Positions 5,920 through 12,565 of a stretch of DNA of 12,565 bases are shown here, in pieces. The stretch comes from CAG-533 sp022779465 (GTDB lineage Bacteria > Bacillota_I > Bacilli_A > RF39 > UBA660), in assembly GCA_022779465.1 (NCBI GenBank), contig JALFTB010000010.1, positions 1-12,565 of the forward strand. Direction: 5' to 3'. Below the pieces are notes generated by a model that saw only the letters and a list, made by a program, of their open reading frames with translations, was not told the DNA's origin and did no database searches. Each line of letters starts with the position of its first letter. Position 1 is the stretch's first letter. The translations under genes and the position numbers were made by a program.

Positions 5920-6828
5920 GTGGAAAAAAGTGTATCTTCGCTGAAGATATTAAATATTATTATATGTGTTATTTTTTTAATAGCATTTGTTATTGTTGGA
6001 ACAAGAGTAACAGTAAAAGCAAACGAAATAAATTCAAATGATAATGAGGTATTACCCTCGAACCCTTTTGAATTAGGATATGATTATCCAAAACTAAATG
6101 AAAAGTACATAAAAGTACAAGAAGAAATTGAAAATATAATTGTTAAAGATTTAAATTATTATATTGAAGAAAATTATGACACTATTTTATTCTTTGCTAA
6201 TGCTTTCAGTTATAATATGGACGACATTATAAAAGACTTAAAATCATTAGAAAAAGAAAATAGTGAATTTGAAATAACAAACATTGGATATTTAAAAGAC
6301 AGTAAAGGTAATTTAAAAACGTATGATAATTTTGAATATGGTTTAGTTGAATATTTTTACAATTTAAATAAAACAAAAAAACATTTAAGAAAAACATCAT
6401 ATAAACCTTATACAGGTTCATCAAATTATGTTGAAAAACTTATCTTATACTACTCAACAATTTATACCAATGTCGATGCAACAACATTATTAAGTATAGG
6501 AGCTGCTGAAAGCGGTTACTACAAAGTCACATATATGTTAAAGAAAAACAACATTTATGGTGGAATGTCTAGTAAAGGATTAGTTAAACATAATAATATT
6601 GAATTAGGTGTCTTAACATACGTTAGAATGATGTCTAGAAATTATTATGGTAAAGGTTTAACATCAATCAAATCTATCGGTAGAGTATATTGTCCTGTCT
6701 TGGATAATGGTGTCAAAAAAGCTAGTCCACATTGGATTAACTTGGTATCAAAAGCAAAACAAAAATATGAATCATATAATAAAGAAATAACAATAAATAA
6801 TATAATAAAAAATACTGAGATTTTATAA
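5920..6828 (+). CDS. Membrane-anchored or secreted peptidoglycan glucosaminidase
   Basis: The 302-residue protein starts at GTG 5920, nine bases after a G-rich binding site (GGGGAGGGG, 5903-5911). No in-frame ATG lies before the membrane segment, so GTG is needed to keep it. Residues 8-29 are a hydrophobic export segment, with a possible signal cleavage after Ala34 (VKA-NE). Residues ~36-165 are an unassigned polar spacer. Residues ~170-285 match the GH73/LytG-type beta-N-acetylglucosaminidase family of the lysozyme superfamily. The predicted catalytic Glu197 lies in LLSIGAAESGYYKVTYML, followed by KNNIYGGMSSKG and the helix IELGVLTYVRMMSRNYYG. These enzymes cleave glycan strands outside the membrane during wall growth or separation. 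No LysM, SH3 or choline-binding repeats are present, so substrate access may depend on the N-terminal anchor. It is a single-gene unit. Confidence 0.85.
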   Translation: MEKSVSSLKILNIIICVIFLIAFVIVGTRVTVKANEINSNDNEVLPSNPFELGYDYPKLNEKYIKVQEEIENIIVKDLNYYIEENYDTILFFANAFSYNMDDIIKDLKSLEKENSEFEITNIGYLKDSKGNLKTYDNFEYGLVEYFYNLNKTKKHLRKTSYKPYTGSSNYVEKLILYYSTIYTNVDATTLLSIGAAESGYYKVTYMLKKNNIYGGMSSKGLVKHNNIELGVLTYVRMMSRNYYGKGLTSIKSIGRVYCPVLDNGVKKASPHWINLVSKAKQKYESYNKEITINNIIKNTEIL

Positions 6829-6848
6829 CGCTCAGTATTTTTTTTAAC
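6807..6848. terminator. Bidirectional terminator between convergent genes
   Basis: A stem of at least 11 bp (core AATACTGAG/CTCAGTATT, 6811-6819 and 6831-6839) is flanked by A tracts on the left and T tracts on the right, so it can terminate both strands. The 11-base loop holds the stop codon of the glucosaminidase gene. The minus-strand gene ends at 6844. Confidence 0.9.
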
Positions 6849-8409
6849 AAGAATAATTTTTCTTACTATCTTTTTGTGTAACTGTATATTTATTATTTTT
6901 AATATTATCAATAGTATAATTTTCAACGACTAAGTTATCTTTACCTAAAGTTATATAAGCTTGATATTTACCATTAACATTAATAACTTTTAAATAACCA
7001 AAATAACCATTTCCAATTATCTTATCAAGATTAACACATCCACTTTTATCAGAATAATTTGTATTAACTTCCTTTTGAATAACTAATACTTTATTCTTAA
7101 CATCTTCTTTAAATACTTCCATATCTTTTTCAATGTTTTTATCATTATTAATATCTTCATATAATGTATATAAAGAAGAACGTTTAATAATATTATAACC
7201 TTTATTTATTAACTCATCTTTATTAGTTAGATCACTATAATTAACTTTATCAGTAATTCCCGAAAATTTAGGTTTAGTCTTCATATCAATACTAGTACTA
7301 ATACCAACTTTAATAACATTAGTTGAATAATCAAAATTTAAATTAATTATTTTTTCATTAGAAGAATCAACTTTAAAAGTAACATTATGACTTTTATCTT
7401 TATATATAATGTTATATAAGTTATCATTACTATCACAAGTAATATTACCTAATTCTTTATTATTCTTGTAAACAGTACCTTCTATTTTACTAGCACCACT
7501 ACCTATAAAATAATAAGAATCATTTTTATTATTAAAGCCATAATATATTTCACCTTTAATATTATAATTACTAAACTTATATTTACCATAAGAAATATCA
7601 AAACCGGCTATTTTATTAGTAATACCATAAGTATAAATAGTAAGTGAAATATTATTTATCTTTTCTTTATTTAAACTATTAATAATATTTTCAAGATTAT
7701 ATTTATCTCCAAAAAGCTTTATCCAAGCTTCATTAACATCTTTCTTAGCATTCATATCATTTAGTATATTTTTAATTAAATTATAAGAAGCATCTCCAAC
7801 ATAAGATAAAGTATAACTCTTAACATTAAAAACATTTTTAATACTTATCTTACTTTTATTACTAATAATATTAACATCATCCTTATAATGTTTAGGATAA
7901 GAGTCAATCATCCCATCAACCACAGTTTGAATATTACTATTATCACCAATTATATTCCAAAGCTTTTCAACTTTTTTACTAGAGTTAACAATAGCTTTAT
8001 CATTTATTTGTTCAGACTTAAACGTAATAGATTTTTTATCCAAAAAAGAATAAATAGATATTAAATTATCTTTATCATTATCTATTTCAGCAAGCATTTT
8101 AATCTGTTTCTTTTTATAATTTAAAGTTTGATCATAACGAATATTAACATCATCATATTTTTTACCATTACGTTCAATGCTAATCTTAGTATTTGATTTA
8201 AAAGATTCCATCATATCTCTTAATGAATTTTCATATTCATAAATACTAGAAATCTTATTATTACTATAATTTAAAAATTTTCTAAATATTTTTTCAGGTC
8301 TATTTATATTAAAATAAAGAAGACATAAAACACCAGCAACAACAATAATACTAACTATAATAAGTAATATAATATTCTTTTTTCTCTTTTTTTCTTCATC
8401 TACTATCAT
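6844..8409 (-). CDS. Large single-pass membrane-anchored protein of unknown function
   Basis: The 521-residue product has a charged cytoplasmic start (MIVDEEKKRKK), one membrane segment at about residues 12-33 (NIILLIIVSIIVVAGVLCLL) and a long extracytoplasmic part. The segment lacks a cleavage or lipobox site, so it is probably an anchor. The outer part is Asn/Lys/Ser/Tyr-rich with alternating beta-strand patterns, as in repeat-poor surface proteins. A Cys in SGCVNLDKIIGNGYFG (near residue 455) and the terminal Cys could form a disulfide. Similar large membrane-anchored proteins are common in gut Bacilli without known function, and I do not recognise this one. Start choice: AGAGGT (8424-8419 on the minus strand) lies nine bases before ATG 8409. 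Its promoter diverges from that of the dCMP deaminase. Convergence with the glucosaminidase hints at a wall role, as inference only. Confidence 0.8.
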   Translation of the reverse strand: MIVDEEKKRKKNIILLIIVSIIVVAGVLCLLYFNINRPEKIFRKFLNYSNNKISSIYEYENSLRDMMESFKSNTKISIERNGKKYDDVNIRYDQTLNYKKKQIKMLAEIDNDKDNLISIYSFLDKKSITFKSEQINDKAIVNSSKKVEKLWNIIGDNSNIQTVVDGMIDSYPKHYKDDVNIISNKSKISIKNVFNVKSYTLSYVGDASYNLIKNILNDMNAKKDVNEAWIKLFGDKYNLENIINSLNKEKINNISLTIYTYGITNKIAGFDISYGKYKFSNYNIKGEIYYGFNNKNDSYYFIGSGASKIEGTVYKNNKELGNITCDSNDNLYNIIYKDKSHNVTFKVDSSNEKIINLNFDYSTNVIKVGISTSIDMKTKPKFSGITDKVNYSDLTNKDELINKGYNIIKRSSLYTLYEDINNDKNIEKDMEVFKEDVKNKVLVIQKEVNTNYSDKSGCVNLDKIIGNGYFGYLKVINVNGKYQAYITLGKDNLVVENYTIDNIKNNKYTVTQKDSKKNYSC

Positions 8410-8436
8410 TATTAGTCAACCTCTATCCTATATTAA

Positions 8437-8465
8437 ATGATAACATTCACCTTAAAAATATACAA
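8437..8465 (-). promoter_or_regulatory. Promoter of the large membrane-anchored protein gene
   Basis: On the minus strand, TTGTAT (8465-8460) and TATCAT (8442-8437) are separated by 17 bases, with TGT before the -10. It lies back to back with the dCMP deaminase promoter, the two -35 boxes being only 7 bases apart. Confidence 0.6.
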
Positions 8466-8472
8466 TAATAAT

Positions 8473-8501
8473 TTGTGAATAAATAAAAATTATATTATAA
8501 T
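8473..8501 (+). promoter_or_regulatory. Promoter of the dCMP deaminase-pgk operon
   Basis: The -35 TTGTGA (8473-8478) and -10 TATAAT (8496-8501) are 17 bases apart. The predicted start is near 8508, close before the ribosome binding site AGGTGA (8509-8514), so the leader is very short. Confidence 0.7.
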
Positions 8502-8520
8502 GAAATATAGGTGAAGTAAA

Positions 8521-9006
8521 ATGAGAAAAGACAAGATTAATTATTATCTAGACATTGCTCAATCTGTATCTGAAAGAAGCACATGTTTAAGAAGACACTA
8601 CGGTTGTGTAATCGTTAAAAACGACGAGATAATCTCAACTGGTTATAATGGTGCTCCTAGAGGAAGAAAGAATTGTGATGAATTAGGCTATTGTTATCGT
8701 GAAAAAATGGAAATTCCCAGAGGAGAACGTTATGAACTATGCCGAAGTGTTCATGCCGAACAAAATGCCATTATAAGTGCTGCTAGAAGAGATTTAATAG
8801 ACTCAACTATATATATTGTAGGAGTTAATGCTAAAGATGGTTCAATTGAACCTAAAAGTACATCATGCATGATGTGCAAAAGAGTAGTTATTAACAGTGG
8901 AGTAAAAGAAGTAATTGTTAGAGAACCAAATAATGAATATTCTATATATAAGGTAGAAGATTGGATTAATGACGATGATTCGTTAAATGGAAGTCTTGGA
9001 TATTAA
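8521..9006 (+). CDS. comEB: dCMP deaminase (ComEB family)
   Basis: The 161-residue enzyme deaminates dCMP to dUMP, feeding dTMP synthesis in the cytoplasm. The zinc site is visible as His78-Ala-Glu80 in YELCRSVHAEQNAI, with Glu80 as proton shuttle, and Cys116/Cys119 in TSCMMCKRVVINSG. Family members usually have proline before the first of these cysteines; here it is Ser115. Other hallmarks are YGCVIVKNDEIISTGYNGAP (27-46) and IPRGERYELC (65-74). Extra cysteines at 22, 52, 58 and 74 may hold the second, structural zinc seen in some dCMP deaminases. Length is normal. AGGTGA lies six bases before ATG. The gene is followed after 13 bases by phosphoglycerate kinase. ComEB proteins sit in competence operons in Bacillus, but here there is no competence context. 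Confidence 0.93.
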   Translation: MRKDKINYYLDIAQSVSERSTCLRRHYGCVIVKNDEIISTGYNGAPRGRKNCDELGYCYREKMEIPRGERYELCRSVHAEQNAIISAARRDLIDSTIYIVGVNAKDGSIEPKSTSCMMCKRVVINSGVKEVIVREPNNEYSIYKVEDWINDDDSLNGSLGY

Positions 9007-9019
9007 TATAAGGAGAAAT

Positions 9020-10174
9020 ATGAAAAATATAGTAGACTTTGATTTAGAAGGAAAAAAAGTTATTTTAAGATGTGACTTTAATGTAACCATCAAAGATGGA
9101 AAAATTCTAAGTGATGAAAGAATAACTGCATCCTTAAAAACAATTAACTATTTAGTTAATCATCAAGCTAAAGTAATTTTACTAAGTCATTTAGGAAAAG
9201 TTAAAACTAAAGAAGATATGGATATAAACACTTTATTTCCTGTTTATCAAAAATTATGTGAATTATTAAACACAAATGTTTATTTTTCAAGTGCCACTAG
9301 AGGAACAATATTAGAAACAAAAATAAATTATTTAAAAAATGGAGAAGTTCTTTTAATGGAAAATACCAGATATGAAGATTTTCCAGATAAACTAGAAAGC
9401 AAATGTGATGAGGAATTATCAAAGTATTGGGCATCATTGGGTGATATATTTATAAACGATGCCTTCGCAATGACTCACAGAAAACATTCCTCAAATTATG
9501 GAATTGCAAAATACTTACCACATGGTATTGGTTTTTTAATTGAAGAAGAACTAAAAGGATTAGAAATTGTGATTAATCCTCAAAGACCTTTTACCGTTAT
9601 TATGGGTGGTGCCAAAGTAGAAGACAAATTAGATATTATTAAAGGAATTTTACCAAAGTGTGATTACTTACTTCTTGGAGGAGGTATAGCTAATTCATTC
9701 TTAAATATTGATCATAATGTGGGACTTTCTCTAAAAGATGATGACAAAAAAGAAGAGTTAAAAGAACTATTATCTATATATAAGGATAAAATAGTAATGC
9801 CAGTAGACTATAAGGTATTAAATGAAGATAAGGTATTTAGAAGAAAATATAACGAGATAGAAGATGAAGATAATATTTTAGATATTGGTGATGATACAAT
9901 CATTATATACAAGGAAAGAATAAATGAATCACAAACAATATTCTTAAACGGTACTATGGGAAAATATGAATCTCAAAAAGAATTTGAAAACGGAACAAAA
10001 GAAATATTAACTGCAATATCTGAAAGTAGTGCCCAAACTGTTATAGGTGGCGGGGATGCTATTTCTAGTAAGGAATACTTCAATATAAAAGAATTTAGTT
10101 TTATTTCTACCGGTGGTGGAGCAACTTTAGAATATCTAGCAACCAATAAATTAAAATGTTTCGAAGAAGAATAA
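9020..10174 (+). CDS. pgk: Phosphoglycerate kinase, divergent
   Basis: The 384-residue enzyme transfers phosphate between 1,3-bisphosphoglycerate and ADP in glycolysis. I start it at ATG 9020, behind AAGGAG (9010-9015), because MKNIVDFDLEGKKVILRCDF aligns with the usual N-terminus. A longer frame from 8987 overlaps the previous gene and lacks homology. Substrate residues seen are Asp19 and Asn21 (RCDFNV), His57 (SHLG), Arg117 (NTRYE) and Arg154 (THRKHSS). Nucleotide-site motifs are GGAKVEDKLD (197-206), Glu317 (GKYE), GGGDA (343-347) and TGGGATLEYL (364-373). Departures from the norm: the HLGRP arginine is Lys60, the NGPxG hinge motif reads NGTMG (310-314), and AFGxAHR reads AFAMTHR. It is not beside gapA or tpiA as usual, so it may be a second copy or a relocated one. 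A terminator follows. Confidence 0.93.
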   Translation: MKNIVDFDLEGKKVILRCDFNVTIKDGKILSDERITASLKTINYLVNHQAKVILLSHLGKVKTKEDMDINTLFPVYQKLCELLNTNVYFSSATRGTILETKINYLKNGEVLLMENTRYEDFPDKLESKCDEELSKYWASLGDIFINDAFAMTHRKHSSNYGIAKYLPHGIGFLIEEELKGLEIVINPQRPFTVIMGGAKVEDKLDIIKGILPKCDYLLLGGGIANSFLNIDHNVGLSLKDDDKKEELKELLSIYKDKIVMPVDYKVLNEDKVFRRKYNEIEDEDNILDIGDDTIIIYKERINESQTIFLNGTMGKYESQKEFENGTKEILTAISESSAQTVIGGGDAISSKEYFNIKEFSFISTGGGATLEYLATNKLKCFEEE

Positions 10175-10198
10175 CATGACAAGTTATTCTCTTTTTTT
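10167..10198 (+). terminator. Terminator of the dCMP deaminase-pgk operon
   Basis: The 8-bp stem AGAATAAC/GTTATTCT (10168-10175 and 10183-10190) has loop ATGACAA, followed by CTTTTTTT. The pgk stop codon lies within the left arm. Confidence 0.88.
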
Positions 10199-10218
10199 GT
10201 CAATCAAGTATAAATTTT

Positions 10219-10247
10219 TTGCAAGATTTAATACTTTGTAGTATAAT
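10219..10247 (+). promoter_or_regulatory. Promoter of the Ntdp-type phosphatase gene
   Basis: The -35 TTGCAA (10219-10224) and -10 TATAAT (10242-10247) have a 17-base spacer. The start is expected near 10254, 15 bases before ATG. Confidence 0.8.
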
Positions 10248-10268
10248 GTTCACAAGAAAGAGGTTATT

Positions 10269-10799
10269 ATGGAAATTTTACTAAATAGCAAGCATCCATT
10301 GCATTGCTATAAACACAATGGTAAAATCCATAGAACTTGGGATGAAATAACAATACTTGATGAGACAGACGATTATTTGGTATGTGGAAACAATAAAGTT
10401 AAAATTACTGAATCAGATGGTCGTACACACAAAACTAAAGAAACCGCCATTATATTTCTATATAAGGATAGATGGTTTCATGTAACAGCACAATTTAAAA
10501 ATACTGGACTATATTATAAAGTTGATATGGCTAGCCCATTTTTAATTGATGACAATATTTTAAAATATATTGATTATGATTTAGATTTAAAAGTATTTCC
10601 CGATGGTGAATATAGAGTACTAGATCGCAATGAATATAAGTTTCATAAAAAAATAATGAAATATTCTGAGGACTTGGATTTTATACTTCAGAAAGAATTA
10701 ACTAATGTTATAGAGTTAAAAAAATCTGAAAAAGGACCATTTAACAAAAAATATGTTGAGGAATATTATCAAAAATTCCTTAACTTACAAGGAAAATGA
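10269..10799 (+). CDS. ntdP: DUF402 nucleoside tri-/diphosphatase (YgaC/Ntdp family)
   Basis: The 176-residue length equals that of B. subtilis YgaC as I recall it, and the motifs align along the whole protein: YKHNGKIHRTWDE (14-26), ITESDGRTHKTKETA (46-60), ASPFLIDD (88-95), KYIDYDLDLKVFPDGEY (99-115) and KGPFNKKYVEEYY (155-167). The family hydrolyses nucleoside tri- and diphosphates with divalent metal. Asp102, Asp104, Asp106 and Asp119 are the likely metal ligands. Before ASPF the usual Asn (CNxxSPF) is Asp86, still able to bind metal. It is cytoplasmic, with no export signal. AGAGGT lies four bases before ATG. It is transcribed alone toward the rRNA operon and stops at a terminator before the rrn promoters. 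Confidence 0.92.
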   Translation: MEILLNSKHPLHCYKHNGKIHRTWDEITILDETDDYLVCGNNKVKITESDGRTHKTKETAIIFLYKDRWFHVTAQFKNTGLYYKVDMASPFLIDDNILKYIDYDLDLKVFPDGEYRVLDRNEYKFHKKIMKYSEDLDFILQKELTNVIELKKSEKGPFNKKYVEEYYQKFLNLQGK

Positions 10800-10828
10800 A
10801 CTAATTAAAAAAAAGTTCATTTTTTTTA
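10793..10828 (+). terminator. Terminator of the Ntdp-type gene
   Basis: The 8-bp stem AATGAACT/AGTTCATT (10795-10802 and 10814-10821) has an A-rich 11-base loop and a T run to 10827. The TGA stop codon is in the left arm. Confidence 0.85.
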
Positions 10829-10838
10829 CAAAAAATAC

Positions 10839-10867
10839 TAGACAAGATTAAATTAATATCATATAAT
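10839..10867 (+). promoter_or_regulatory. rRNA operon promoter P1
   Basis: TAGACA (10839-10844) and TATAAT (10862-10867) have a 17-base spacer. The flanking CATATAATACAA is shared with P2, 112 bases downstream. Confidence 0.8.
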
Positions 10868-10875
10868 ACAAAACA

Positions 10876-10893
10876 TGCGCTTGAAAAAGAGCA
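10876..10893 (+). promoter_or_regulatory. Start-proximal leader hairpin behind P1
   Basis: TGCGCTT-GAAA-AAGAGCA folds as a 6-bp stem with one internal G/A mismatch and a GAAA tetraloop, at about the expected P1 start. It has counterparts behind P2 and P3. Confidence 0.45.
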
Positions 10894-10950
10894 TAAAATA
10901 ATTAAAAATATATCAAATTTTAAAAAAGTGAAATTTTTTTAAAAAAAGAC

Positions 10951-10979
10951 TAGATATTTTAGAAATTATGTCATATAAT
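10951..10979 (+). promoter_or_regulatory. rRNA operon promoter P2
   Basis: TAGATA (10951-10956) and TATAAT (10974-10979) have a 17-base spacer. An A/T tract upstream (10931-10947) resembles an UP element. The unit looks like a diverged copy of P1, including the downstream AAAAATATATCAAA. Confidence 0.8.
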
Positions 10980-10987
10980 ACAATGTA

Positions 10988-11007
10988 TGTGTTCAAGAAA
11001 TAACACA
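10988..11007 (+). promoter_or_regulatory. Start-proximal leader hairpin behind P2
   Basis: TGTGTT (10988-10993) pairs with AACACA (11002-11007) around an eight-base loop containing AAGAAA. The stem sequence differs from those behind P1 and P3 but pairing is kept. Confidence 0.45.
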
Positions 11008-11071
11008 AACATTTAAAAATATATCAAAATTTAAGAAATGTCGAAAAAAGTCAAAAAAATTAAAAAAAGTG

Positions 11072-11100
11072 TTGACTTAAGATAAAAGATTTGATATATT
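11072..11100 (+). promoter_or_regulatory. rRNA operon promoter P3
   Basis: TTGACT (11072-11077) and TATATT (11095-11100) are 17 bases apart, with TGA before the -10. Three A tracts starting at 11044, 11053 and 11062, about one helical turn apart, lie just upstream and look like a curved UP element. Confidence 0.85.
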
Positions 11101-11105
11101 ACTAA

Positions 11106-11126
11106 TGCGCATCAGAAAAGAGCGCA
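11106..11126 (+). promoter_or_regulatory. Start-proximal leader hairpin behind P3
   Basis: TGCGC (11106-11110) pairs with GCGCA (11122-11126). TC/GA inside can extend the stem past a bulged A, leaving an AGAAAA loop. It sits at the expected P3 start. Confidence 0.5.
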
Positions 11127-11129
11127 GAA

Positions 11130-11145
11130 TGATCTTTGAAAACTA
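11130..11145 (+). promoter_or_regulatory. boxA-like rRNA antitermination sequence
   Basis: TGATCTTTGAAAACTA matches the boxA-type sequence (CTTTGAAAACT) found in Firmicutes rrn leaders, where Nus factors load. It lies about 65 bases before the 16S. The stretch between it and the 16S (11146-11199) is AT-rich and would form one strand of the processing stalk. Confidence 0.75.
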
Positions 11146-11199
11146 AGTAAAATGTCAATTTTAAAGTAGTCAGATTGAACTTAAATAATAATTTATATT

Positions 11200-12565
<1,366 letters not shown>

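Noticed and set aside
6227..6926. Minus-strand frames of 65 and 93 codons over the glucosaminidase gene
   Set aside because: Antisense to a well-supported gene, with composition typical of AT-rich shadows.
8987..9019. Earlier in-frame start for phosphoglycerate kinase
   Set aside because: It overlaps the dCMP deaminase gene and adds residues absent from the family. The start at 9020 has its own AAGGAG.
9973..10203. 76-codon minus-strand frame at the end of pgk
   Set aside because: It covers the conserved 3' end of pgk in antisense and its terminator, and has no independent support.

Overview
The window comes from a very AT-rich Gram-positive bacterium, most likely an uncultured gut-type member of the Bacilli (RF39/RFN20-like relatives of the Mollicutes). 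The reasons are the low GC content, strong AGGAGG-type ribosome binding sites, Bacillus-like protein families (ComEB-type dCMP deaminase, YgaC/Ntdp phosphatase), a Firmicutes-type rRNA leader, and a Bacilli-like but divergent 16S rRNA. The genetic code is standard: TGA ends the Ntdp gene and TGG encodes tryptophan. The order-level placement is inference.

Layout. Bases 1-180 hold the possible 3' end of an unrecognised reading frame and a terminator. Bases 200-800 are an eroded locus with three broken genes: a zinc-ribbon protein on the plus strand, and on the minus strand a glycine-zipper micro-protein followed by the remnant of a membrane-anchored InlB-repeat-like protein. Bases 877-3172 form a plus-strand cluster of a small coiled-coil protein, a 559-residue transglutaminase-like protein and a 76-residue overlapping gene. 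It converges on a DUF362 gene (3179-4057, minus). A tRNA-Asn with its own promoter and terminator follows. Next come a coiled-coil/acidic/LysM-like cytoplasmic protein with a small acidic partner (4343-5821), and a membrane-anchored glucosaminidase (5920-6828) that converges on a large membrane-anchored protein of unknown function (6844-8409, minus). A divergent promoter pair then serves that gene and a dCMP deaminase-phosphoglycerate kinase operon (8521-10174). A DUF402/Ntdp phosphatase gene (10269-10799) precedes a ribosomal RNA operon whose leader has three tandem promoters. The 16S gene begins near 11200 and is cut by the window edge at roughly E. coli position 1340.

The protein genes are mostly housekeeping or cell-envelope functions in short transcription units closed by clear hairpin terminators, several of them bidirectional. 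The most striking signals are in the rRNA operon. The 16S differs from usual bacterial sequence at many normally invariant core positions, and two helices carry paired compensatory changes, which argues for real rRNA evolution rather than sequencing error. Each of the three rrn promoters is followed at its expected transcription start by a different but similarly shaped hairpin. I found no CRISPR array, integrase, transposase or defence system.
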